A stretch of DNA of 64,000 nt from the NCBI GenBank assembly GCA_025093555.1, contig JAIWNF010000008.1:1-64000 (forward strand). Direction: 5' to 3'. Source of the DNA: Circinella umbellata (Eukaryota; Mucoromycota; Mucoromycetes; Mucorales; Lichtheimiaceae). Position numbers and translations under genes: made by a program. Below are positions 12,124 through 22,018 of the stretch, in pieces. The notes under the pieces were generated by a model. The model had not been told where the DNA came from. It saw only the letters and a list, made by a program, of their open reading frames with translations, and searched no databases. Position 1 is the first letter of the stretch. The number at the start of each line of letters is the position of its first letter.

Positions 12124-14066
12124 CTAATTATTCTTCATAAATATAATCACTATCATCTCTATTATCTCTTCTTCATTACTACTACTATCTAGTTCTGACT
12201 CTGATGTTATGTCATCAAAAGGTCGACGTTGAGGTATAATATGATTATCTTCTTCATCCTCTATTATATATAAATAAAAATAATTAATATTTTATATAGA
12301 AGTTAAAATTAATATATTAATAATTACCTGAAGCAAGATGGCTGAAGTCTATATATAAGGGTCCCCTCAAGGTTAAATTTTCTGAAGTAGAGGTATGAAA
12401 TTCAACTTCCTTCAAAGTAAGTAATAAGCCTTCCCATAAATTATTATTATGCTTATGGCGCCAAATAAATTCAATCAACTTCCAAGGGGTTATTAACTTT
12501 GTTCTATGGCATGCAGCAATATGTCTCTTAATAGCTGACCAAGTTCCTAAAAAAAAGTAGAGATATAAAGAAGTTAAATATTGAATAAAAAAGAAATATT
12601 AATATTAAATTATAGAATAATTATAAAATTAATTACCTTCAATTGTATTTATATGGACTCCTTCATCAGTAATAAATTCAATTGAATGGTTAACAACTTC
12701 ATATACCCAGTTCATTCCTTCCTCATCAGGTAATCCATTATAAGCCCTCCACATATCAGAGTAGATCAAACTACCAGGTCTTATAAACTGACGAATAACC
12801 TTAGTTAATGTTTGAGCATCACGACGAGGAACAACAACCAAAAAAGTCTTACGACTATTAGTTCTTTCTACACCTCCCAAAACCCAAACACCTTCAACAC
12901 GATGGCCACAATGGTTTTTTCTTTTACCAAACTTGCTTTCATCTATTTCAATAATAATTTGGTCTCCATTTTCATCATACCCACCTAAATAAAATAATAT
13001 AATTTTTTTTCCTTTATAAAATTATATAATATTTTTAACTTTTTTTAGTGAAAAAATATACCAATTTGAATATCATTATCTTGTAAATTTGCCTCAATTA
13101 AGAGATGAAAATCACGAATAAGCTTTTGTACTATTAAAGGATGAGATCGAGTTAAAGAAGTAATACTTTTATTACTAAATTGGTAAAGAATACTGAAGTA
13201 TAGGTGAAATATATATAAAGATAAGTGGTTAAATAGAATTGAATAGAATAAAGAGAAATGAATAACAGTAATAAATATTGTGAGAATCTTATATGTCTTT
13301 TATTAGAGATTGATTATAAAAGATATGATAAAAAGAATGCATGAATTAAATTATTAAATTATTAAATTGTAAGTCTTTATATATATTTCTATTTTATATT
13401 TCCTATCCATTGAGGATGGATATTATTGTATATTATTATATGAATAAATAAACATCTTTATGTTTGATGATCTTCTTTATGATGTGTATGATTTATAAGT
13501 ATTATTATATATACGATTTGTTATGATTATTATTTATACGGTGATGTATTATTTGTAAAGCAACCGACGTGTGTTTATTATAAGCTTTGCTTGTCAGCTT
13601 ATATTATAATTATATTAGGATTATTATGATTAGGTAGTTATGCGGTGCACATATACCACAAATACCCCATAATGCTTGTGAATCTAAATGAAGAGGCATA
13701 TTTCGACCAGCAAAGAAGGAACCAGACTGTATAGTTTTACGTTGACAGCTTTTACGACTAGGAGTACAACCACAAGATAATGAAGAACATTGCCACATAA
13801 GACCATCATGTGTAAACTGGTTTAAATTCATTCTGGTCCCATTTCGGCAAACCATTTCTTCATAAAACAACCCTTCTTCAATAAGGTATCTATAAAAGTA
13901 TTAGAATAAATATTATTACTTTGTATATACTAACTAACTTATATATAAAAGAATTTATTATTAAAAATATATATATATAAACTTACTGAAGTGTTCTGTC
14001 AAAACTAGTTGTTAATTCAATAACTTCAGCCATGCTTGGAAGGGTAGCAAAACCAGTAGGAGCCAT
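12124..14066 (-). CDS. Merlin-superfamily (IS1595/ISXO2-like) DDE transposase
   Basis: The gene encodes a cut-and-paste transposase. Minus-strand exons give a start MAPTGFATLPS (14066-13987), then YLIEEGLFYEEMVCRNGT with a Cys-rich zinc-ribbon-like block and GSFFAGRNMPL (13889-about 13620). A helical segment follows (ILYQFSNKSITSLTRSHPL, about 13196-13065). The catalytic core has IDESKFG (first Asp, about 12945), a GGVERTNSRK strand, SDMWRAY (second Asp, about 12755) and HINTIEGNW (Glu, about 12640). An acidic C-terminal tail ends at TAG 12124. The DDE triad is complete. The intron near 13197-13620 is unusually long (about 400 bases) and may hold an insertion; its donor is uncertain. Flanking CGGAT repeats are in inverted orientation, and a truncated second Merlin copy lies just upstream at 14640-14925. 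Whether it is still active cannot be judged. Confidence 0.78.
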
Positions 14067-14639
14067 TATAAAATTTATATAAAGAAAAAGATAAAAGGAT
14101 AAAGATAAAAAAAAAGAAAGCATAATTTATTCTCTCTTGATATATTTTTTGATTTATATTATAGCATCATTTTTATCCAATCAAAATCTATTATATTTAG
14201 ATGTTATGGTCCTGAGTCAGTATCCTGAGTTACTTTTATTTTTTTTCAGAAATAAGTATAGGAAAAAATATCATCTATATAATTAAAGTATTACTAATAT
14301 AAGTTTTTGAAAATAATTATTAATACTATACATATACTTTAGCTAAAGACTAATATAGTAATAATTTTATAATAGCTTATATTTCTTAGAATAGACTATT
14401 CTCAATATATTTATTAGTACATAAATTTAAGCATAGTATAGTATTACTTATATAATGAGTTTTATATTAGAATTTGAAACTATTAAAATTTTAAAAACTT
14501 TTAAAAGAAATAAATAAATAAAAAAGTTTAAAAATATTTTTTAAACTTTATTTTATATATATCTTCTGTTGTAAAACCGCTATTGGTTTGCAAAAACATG
14601 CATTAAAATGCCTCACATCTCAGGTATCTTTATATAAAA

Positions 14640-14925
14640 TTTCATGGTTACACAACAACATCTGACAAAACTACAGCATAAAAACACTTGAGTGCATAAA
14701 GTATAAGTGCTCCGTAGTAAGCCCCATAAACCTTATAAACTTGATTTAATGGTAAATGCCAGTTTCAAAAAAGAGAGCCCTCCCATAACAAAATCCTTTG
14801 ACGACTAGTACGACTTGGTATATAGCCACAAGAAGCAGAAGGGCATTGCCACATAAGACCATCACGTGTGAAATGGTTTAGTCTCATTGGTGTTCCATTT
14901 CGACAGAGCATTTCATCCAAGGTTC
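14640..14925 (-). pseudogene. truncated second Merlin transposase N-terminus
   Basis: On the minus strand CRNGTPMRLNHFTRDGLMWQ and SASCGYIPSRTSRQR parallel the N-terminal block of the intact-looking Merlin gene (CRNGTRMNLNQFTHDGLMWQ). The copy then loses its frame after EGSLF and has no catalytic core. It abuts the inner end of the right CGGAT repeat (AAGAACC), so it may be the remnant of an older element into which the present one inserted. Confidence 0.7.
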
Positions 14926-15078
14926 TTAGTAGACAGATCTAGATCGGATTGGCACCATTTCAAATCCGATCCATTTTGAAACGGATCGGATTTTTGGAAA
15001 TCTGGATTGTCCACGGATTAGAGAATTGCAATCCGAATCCGTTTCATAAAAATCCAGATTGAATCCGTAATCCATAAT
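14924..15078. repeat. CGGAT-rich repeat, right copy (inverted)
   Basis: Inverted partner of 11210-11330. It has an extra palindromic stretch of about 35 bases (ATCCGTTTCAAAATGGATCG on the minus strand) that the left copy lacks. Its outer end lies only about ten bases from the left end of the MULE. Confidence 0.85.
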
Positions 15079-15087
15079 GCAAAAAAA

Positions 15088-15192
15088 TGGGCTCATCTAT
15101 TTGCACCCCCCCCTCTTCCACATAAAAAAAATCTTGCACCCCCCCTCTCAGGTCCAGCCCGGGATTCACCCCCCCTCTGCATAAATAAAAAG
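15088..15192. repeat. MULE left terminal inverted repeat
   Basis: About 105 bases matching the reverse complement of 18699-18804 with only a few differences. It is C-rich on this strand, with three homopolymer C runs. Confidence 0.92.
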
Positions 15193-15451
15193 TTGAATTT
15201 AATCAATACAAATGGTTTTTAATTAATTATCACCAAATGAAAATTTATATATTAAAACGTAGATATGTCGTATATGATAGCATATAGAAAGTAAATAACA
15301 GAAAATTGATATGAATAAGGACAATATTAACGGCAATCTACCATGCTGCAACATAAGGCATATATATATAAAGAGAAATATGAATACATTATATAATACT
15401 TCTCTTTCAGAAAAACTATCTTCTTTTTAAAAAAAACTGTCATTCATACCA

Positions 15452-18400
15452 ATGTCGAAATCTTCTAGCTCAATTCCTAATGAACTCCAAGAAACATGGG
15501 ACGATTATAATGCTGCCAGAGATGCTTGTTTTAAATAGGGTAAAAAAAAATGGAATCGCGCTATACACAGCCAGAAGCGATCTCTCAAGTAAAAAAAGAA
15601 AAATGGTTTATGCTTGCAAACATTATGGAAAAGCTGCCAATAGTGACGTTCATGAATATGAACAAAAAAACTCAAAGCCTAAAAGATTTGTTGTCAATGA
15701 TAATGGTGAAGTTCTTGGAGCTATGGATTTAAAGGGAACGAAGCACCGCGAAGCACCACGAAGCAAACTCACAACGTTTTGGATGTGAATTCAATATGGT
15801 TCTTCGACCATTAAGCGTGCATAGTCAGCAGTGGCGTATTATGTCATTTTTTGATGGAGAGCATAATCACAAAGTTGCACAAGAAATATCATCGTACTCC
15901 ATGGCGCGTCGTCTTGACACAGAAGAAGAAGCCATTGTCATAAGCATGATCAAAAGTCATGCAACAAATAACTCGATCTTGTCATTCCTTGCCAGTAAAG
16001 GCAAGATCATTAATCCAAAAAAAGTAACAAACTTACGTCAAACGATATTTAACAATGATCCACAACATACAATGTTCAATTTGATTAAAAAATTAGAAGA
16101 GAAGGGATATGAAGTAGACTTTCAGTCAAAGAAAGAAGGTGAAAAGCGGTTTTTACTTTCTCTTTTTTTTGCACATAATTCGGCTATTGCTTTAGCTCAC
16201 AAGTTTCCCGAGATTGTTGTTTTGGATGCGACGTACAAGCCAAATAAGCATCGCTTACCTTTTGTAAATGTTGTTGGCACTGGTAATATTGGTTATCCAC
16301 ATTTGAAAACATTTTGCATTGCTGGTGGATGGGTATCCCAAGAAACAAATGAAACTTACGAATGGGTTATTCAGCATCTCCAGAATATTGTTTGGCCATC
16401 AAATAAGTCTGCATTTCCGAAAACCTTTGTTACAGATGGTGAAGGTGCTTTGATAAAAGCCTTGGATAAAGTTTTTCCTAACTCAAAAAAATTGTTATGC
16501 AAAGTCCACCTACGTCGTAACTTCAAAACAAAATTGCAAAAACTTTTTGATATCAAGGATGATTACCAGGAGCTTGAAAAAGCAGTAAACTTTTTAATGA
16601 CTGACCAATATCAGGACGAACTTGAAGATATGTGTGTGATTCCAGATGAAAAGTTTGAGGCTAAAGCATTAGCCAAGTATAATGAAATAGCCCAAAAAGC
16701 CAAAAATCCAGCTGAAGTTATCAAATATTTAAAAGAGTAAGTAAACCATAATAGAATATATTTATTAGTTACAACAATTAACTGACTCTTTATACTTCTA
16801 ATAAAACAAAACAGAAAGCTAGAATTCCGTGAAAAATGGGTTGGACGTGATATTGCAAATATAGTTCATTTTGGCAATAATAGTATAAATCATGTTGAAG
16901 GAGCTCATGCTGACCTAAAAAGGTCAATTCAATCATCCAGTGGAAATTTATTCTCTGTTTTTGAGCAAATCGATGAGCACTATAGGTTGAAAGTAAGTAT
17001 AAAACTTAAATACGATTCATTCGTTGCTATTACTTATGTGTATTTCTTCTGTAACCCAACAATAGAGCGTAGCATGGAAACAGCAGCATGATAAAGAATA
17101 CTTTACTATTAATCCCCATATTCCTGAATCTCAAAAAGAACGCTTAGTAAATTTGGAGCGTAATATATCCAAATTTGCATTCTATGCCATCCGTGATGAG
17201 CTTAAACACAGAAATATTTTGAAAACAAATATTTGTAGATGTGCTATTAAAGCTCATTACAATATCCCATGTTGTCATATGCTACCCACCACCGGAGCAA
17301 TTCCGTTAAGTTTGATTCCTAGACGTTGGCATCTTTACCCAGAAACAACTGCACCTGAAGGTAATTTTAATCATAACACCTTTTAGGATATTGATATTGA
17401 GAATTACATTTCAATTAAATTATGTAGAAAATACGAATATGGATGATGTGGATAATGTTCTTGCAATAACAGAATCGTATATTCCACCTAATGTTGAAGA
17501 CCAAATTAATGATGAACTCGCACGTATTAACACCTTGCCTCACAAATATACTGATCAAAAACAATGTAAAACTTTGCTACAACGCCTACAGGCAATTAAT
17601 GATGATCTTTTTGTGGATCTTGAAGACTTACAGCAGCCGAAAAAAGCTCCAAAGAAAGGCAGAGGCAAAGATCAAGAAAAACACAAAAAACATGACTTAA
17701 TTGCTTTAGAATATCAAGAACAAGAAAGTAAAAAAAAAGCAAAAACTAGTTTTGGTCATAAATCTGCTGAAATTTGGTATTTATTTATTTCTAATAATTG
17801 ATACCATTTAAACATATTATCTAATATATAATTAATTAAATTATAGGAAGGGAAAGTGTAAAGCCACAGATAACTTACAATTAAACTCATTATCACCATC
17901 ATCCACTACTCCACTACTCCACCTCATAAAACCAGCATTGTGCCAAATATAAAGATGGTAACCAATAAGCTGATCCCTCACCTCGAAGTAGACGAAGTGT
18001 ATAATCCAATTGGCGATGGAAACTGTGGATTTAGAGCATTGGCAGTTGAACTATTTAGTGACGAAAGAAAATATCTCGATATAAAAATGCAATGCTGAGA
18101 CATTATTTGACAAATATTGGCGGTATCTATAAAAGTTATGATCAACATCGTATTAAAGGGATCCTCAATCTGCATAGCAATGAATGGTTTTGCGTTCCTA
18201 AATGTGCTCAGATTGCTTCTGACACATTCAAAGCTCCAATCGCATTCTACAGCTTTGAATCCAATACATTTTTTCCTCTCCAACTTACCCCATTCGAATC
18301 AAAGCGCACACATCCAATAGCACTGCATCTTCATCATGCTCATATTATTCTTGTAAAAATCAAACATGATGCGTGTATTCAATGGCGTGAACTCTATTAT

Positions 18401-18562
18401 GAAAACCGAGGAAGAAAAAGAGAGGTATTAACTGTTGATCCGTGGTACCCATTATTCAAAGATGTATTCGATCGATCCATCCGAATTTATAGTGAGGTCT
18501 CCCTTCCTGGCGATGCTGATGTTCAATCTATTGTTCTTCTGATCCCGAAACACTCGATTTAA
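15452..18562 (+). pseudogene. MULE transposase with FAR1-like start, DDE core, SWIM finger and OTU-like domain; several frameshifts
   Basis: ATG at 15452 opens MSKSSSSIPNELQETW, then hits a stop after DACFK (about 15537). The FAR1-type zinc block continues in another frame (VYACKHYGKAANSD) and shifts again near 15760 at a small GAAGCACC duplication. From 15796 a long frame carries the MULE core: VVLDATYKP (first Asp, about 16227), TFVTDGEGALIKAL (second Asp, about 16435) and a C-x2-H motif CKVHLRRNF. After an intron (16737-16814) comes NHVEGAHADLK (Glu). The next exon holds the SWIM finger CRCAIKAHYNIPCCHML (about 17235). A lysine-rich linker leads to an OTU-type cysteine-protease block, GDGNCGFRAL (about 18015), ending with a His-rich LHLHHAHIILVKI (about 18325) and a stop at 18562. 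A one-base loss near 18090 breaks the OTU frame. Terminal repeats remain well matched, so decay is recent. Confidence 0.85.
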
Positions 18563-18698
18563 CTAATTAATTATTTTTCTCAACTATTTTTTTTGTACTG
18601 TCTCTTTCTTCTCTTTCCTGTTTCACCTTTCCTTTCTTGGTTCCATATAAAGATATAAATAAGAAAAAAACCAGTGCGTAAATTATTTTCAAAAAGAC

Positions 18699-18804
18699 CT
18701 TTTTATTTTTGCAGAGGGGGGGTGAATCCCGGGCCGGACCTGAGAGGGGGGGTGCAAGATTTTTTTTTATGTGTGAAGAGGGGGGGTGCAAATAGACGAG
18801 CCCA
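18699..18804. repeat. MULE right terminal inverted repeat
   Basis: Inverted partner of 15088-15192. It is G-rich on this strand, with three G runs of seven. Confidence 0.92.
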
Positions 18805-18866
18805 AAAATATACATATATTTGATAAAGCTTACTGCATTTAATATTAATGCTTAAACAAATTGATT

Positions 18867-19883
18867 GGGAGTTAATCATTAATCTAGTGATTATAAAAAT
18901 TTCTTAACTTTTTTATAATCTATAATTTTTAATAATACCAAGAGATAAAATCAAAATATAAAATATTTTTGATTTGCTTGGCATTGAAATAATAAAAATA
19001 TCAAAATTTATAAATTTTTGGATATTTTGAGATTTATGGAATTTATGGATTTTATAAAAATCATAAATTAATATTATATATATTAAAGAAAAATAAAAAT
19101 ATTTATTTTTCAACACCACCACTTCAACAACAACAAGAACAATAAGAACAACAACACAACAATCATTAACATGATTCTTGTTTCTTCAGATATATTAAAA
19201 AACAAATAAAATCAATGATTTTCTTGTTTTTAGAATCTTTATTAAAGATTCAGATAGCGTAGCTATCAAAAAGAGTAAAAATTATCAAATTTATTATATA
19301 ATAAATTAATTTTTATCTTTTATATAGAATTTATTTTTTAAACTTTATTTTTAAAAATATGATTACGTAATCATATTTTAATTTAAAAATATAAAAAAAA
19401 TATAACTCTTAAAGTTCTATGAACTTTTGAAAGATTAAATATATATAAAATAAATTAGTCCTAACGCTAATTTATTTTGTTTGTGTAACAAACCTATATA
19501 TATATTTTTATTTCTGGAAAAAACAAGATTTGTGTTACAAATATTTGTTTTTTAATATATCTGAAGAAACAAGAATCATGTTAATGATTGTTGTGTTGTT
19601 GTTCTTGTTGTTCTTGTTGTTGTTGAAGTGGTGGTGTTGAAAAATAAATATTTTTATTTTTCTTTAATATATATAATGTTAATTTATGATTTTTATAAAA
19701 TCCATAAATTCCATAAATCTCAAAATATCCAAAAATTTATAAATTTTGATATTTTTATTATTTCAATGCCAAGCAAATCAAAAATATTTTATATTTTGAT
19801 TTTATCTCTTGGTATTATTAAAAATTATAGATTATAAAAAAGTTAAGAAATTTTTATAATCACTAGATTAATGATTAACTCCC
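18867..19883. mobile_element. foldback element 1 (about 340-base inverted arms)
   Basis: Left arm 18867-about 19206 and right arm about 19543-19883 are near-perfect inverted copies starting GGGAGTTAATCATTAATC. Each arm has an inner AAC/GTT microsatellite (near 19125-19165 and 19590-19630). The 340-base core contains a row of short hairpins: GAATCTTTA/TAAAGATTC, GATAGC/GCTATC, the palindrome ATGATTACGTAATCAT, AAAGTTC/GAACTTT and AAATAAATTAG/CTAATTTATTT. There is no transposase inside, so it is non-autonomous. No target duplication is seen at the outer ends. Confidence 0.85.
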
Positions 19884-19954
19884 TTATAGAAAAGAAATGT
19901 CTTTTCTATATAAATTAACATAAAATATTGATGAATATCTAGAATATTCATCTA

Positions 19955-20879
19955 GAGGATTAAATATAAATCTGATGATTACAAAAATTTCTTGATTTTT
20001 TTATCATCTATAATATTTATATAAGTTAATAAATAAATTTTATTCTTAAAAAAATATTTTTATTTTTTTCAAATGCCAAGAAAAATAAAAACAAATTGTT
20101 TTTCTTTTTCATAATACAACACACCACAACACCACACTACAACAATAACAACAACAATAACAAAACCATTTCATGCTTTTCTTGTTTATTCTTATATTTA
20201 TTAAAAAACAATTATTTGTAACATAAATTATGTTTTTAGAATCTTTATCTAAAGATCCAGATAGCATAGCTATCAAAAAATAATAAATTTAAATTTTAAT
20301 TTTTACTTTTAAGATAATTAAAATTGAATTTTCATAATAATAATAAAATAAATATCATTTATTTTATGCTATTATTATGTTCAAGTTAATTATCTATCCA
20401 AAAAAGAAAAAGAGAAAAAAAGAAAAAAAAATAATTATGATTTTTTTTATTTTAGGGGCTATTATGTAGAAAAAAAAACAATTTGTTTTTATTTTCCATA
20501 TGCCCGACTTTCTCATTTTTTTTTGATAAATATTCTAGAATATTTATGATGCTAGCATTAAGAAAGAATAAAAATAAATTTATTTTTATCTTTCTAAAAA
20601 ACATAAAAATCAATGATTTTAATTGTTTTTTAATAAATATAAGAATAAACAAGAAAAGCATGAAATGGTTTTGTTATTGTTGTTGTTATTGTTGTAGTGT
20701 GGTGTTGTGGTGTGTTGTATTGTGAAAAAGAAAAACAATTTGTTTTTATTTTTCTTGGCATTTGAAAAAAATAAAAATATTTTTTTAAGAATAAAATTTA
20801 TTTATTAATTTATATAAATATTATAGATGATAAAAAAATCAAGAAGTTTTTGTAATCATCAGATTTATATTTAATCCTC
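19955..20879. mobile_element. foldback element 2, relative of element 1
   Basis: Left arm 19955-about 20212 and right arm about 20618-20879 are inverted copies starting GAGGATTAAATATAAATC. The outer 60 bases align with those of element 1 (shared AAAAATTTCTT and ATCTATAAT words). The core keeps the same hairpins (AGAATCTTTA..., GATAGC/GCTATC), so both belong to one family. An inner AAC/GTT tract is again present in each arm (20135-20165 and 20670-20710). Confidence 0.85.
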
Positions 20880-21474
20880 ATTGTACTATGGTATATTCCT
20901 CACATGAATAAGCTTCTTCTTATTATAGTAGTGTACTGTAGTTATTTTTGCTATTACTTAAAAAGAAAAAAGAAATTAGAGAACTCTAAATTCTAAGTGC
21001 TAATATTAATTGCAGAATTGATTCTGCAAAGAATTAAATACTAAAGGCAATGTAATACTAGGTACATAGACAAGTTTCTTGATTTTAGTTTATGCAAAAC
21101 ACAAGAAAAAAATGTAAAATAGGGAGGGAGTCAGTTTTAAGTTTTAAGCTATAATATAAGACTATTGAGTAATGTAATGTATCTATCTGGCTTAAATTTA
21201 TAAATACATATTAGTGTTTTATCAGAACATAATCATACCATAAGCCTACAAAAGAAGTACTAAAACTTATTAAAAGTTTTGGTATAGAACACAGCTTTAT
21301 GATGGCGCAAAAACAACTATATGTAAAAGTAATAGCTGTATCACAAATCACCAAATAAAGAAGCGGATTTTAAAATTGAAAAATTGAAATAAATTAAATT
21401 ATTGGCAATTATAAGTGAAATGCACCATATCTCTTAAATTGATCATCTAAAGGTTAGTACGTAGATAAAAAAAA
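20880..21474. other. no intact gene; possible coding remnant
   Basis: Mostly AT-rich. A short open stretch near 21285-21356 (HSFMMAQKQLYVKVIAVSQI on the plus strand) reads like a gene remnant, but no family was recognised and no splice structure could be built. Confidence 0.35.
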
Positions 21475-21905
21475 GGCCATTATTTATGAAACCAAAGCTT
21501 TAGATTTATATTGGATAAAAAAACTATGTAGTTATACAGTACCTCAACATTTGGTAAATTCCACAATTCATTATAAGTTTTCGTAAGTTTTCACTTATGT
21601 CCTGCACTAATAGGAATAAAAAGCCTTCTTATCTTTGTTTAATATTAAACCAGATTTTGTTTTCAACACATTAGTAAAAAAAAACCTCAAAATGGTAAAT
21701 CCTGAACAATTCAAAATACTTAAAGTAGTAAGAAAATATATTTAGAGGCGTCGTTATTATATGAATTGTTACATACTGATCACAAACAAAAGAAACCCCT
21801 CATTTTTTTTCGTATAAAGAAAGTGAATCACCTAATACTGGTGTATATATAATGATCATTTTGAAAAAGGTAATAATAATAATGATATACATATGTTTAT
21901 AATTT
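21475..21905 (+). pseudogene. 5' fragment of a methionine sulfoxide reductase B gene
   Basis: On the plus strand NPEQFKILK (about 21690-21722) and, after an intron, SPNTGVYNDHFEKG (about 21832-21870) match the N-terminal part of MsrB (SelR) proteins, where a TGEYNDHFEKG segment precedes the zinc-binding VYRC. The next exon is absent: after the donor at about 21871 the sequence no longer codes for MsrB. The whole stretch is an inverted copy of 28045-28510 (roughly four in five bases by eye), so this is a truncated duplicate. MsrB reduces methionine-R-sulfoxide in oxidised proteins; this fragment lacks every catalytic residue. Confidence 0.65.
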
Positions 21906-22018
21906 TAGTATTTTGAGTAGCAATTGTTTTTTTCACATGAGGAAAAAAATATAAACCAATGTTCTTGTTTGAAATATGAATAATCTCATTTAAAATATAT
22001 GCGATATTCTTCTTTTGT

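Larger units (their letters stand above)
15088..18804 (+). mobile_element. Mutator-like element (MULE) with 105-base terminal inverted repeats
   Basis: Left terminus 15088-15192 and right terminus 18699-18804 are inverted copies. Both begin TGGGCTC(A/G)TCTATTTGCA and carry runs of seven or so C (left) or G (right) around a TCTCAGGTCC(A/G)GCCCGGG core. The inside holds a FAR1/MULE-type transposase with a SWIM finger and an OTU-like domain. A clear 9-base target duplication is not visible: the flanks are GCAAAAAAA and AAAATATAC, both A-rich. Confidence 0.9.

Noticed and set aside
15079..18813. Nine-base target duplication for the MULE
   Set aside because: The flanks GCAAAAAAA and AAAATATAC share only A-richness; not good enough to call.
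18913..19837. Two identical 69-codon frames on opposite strands
   Set aside because: They are mirror copies created by the inverted arms of foldback element 1, are extremely AT-rich, and carry no motif.
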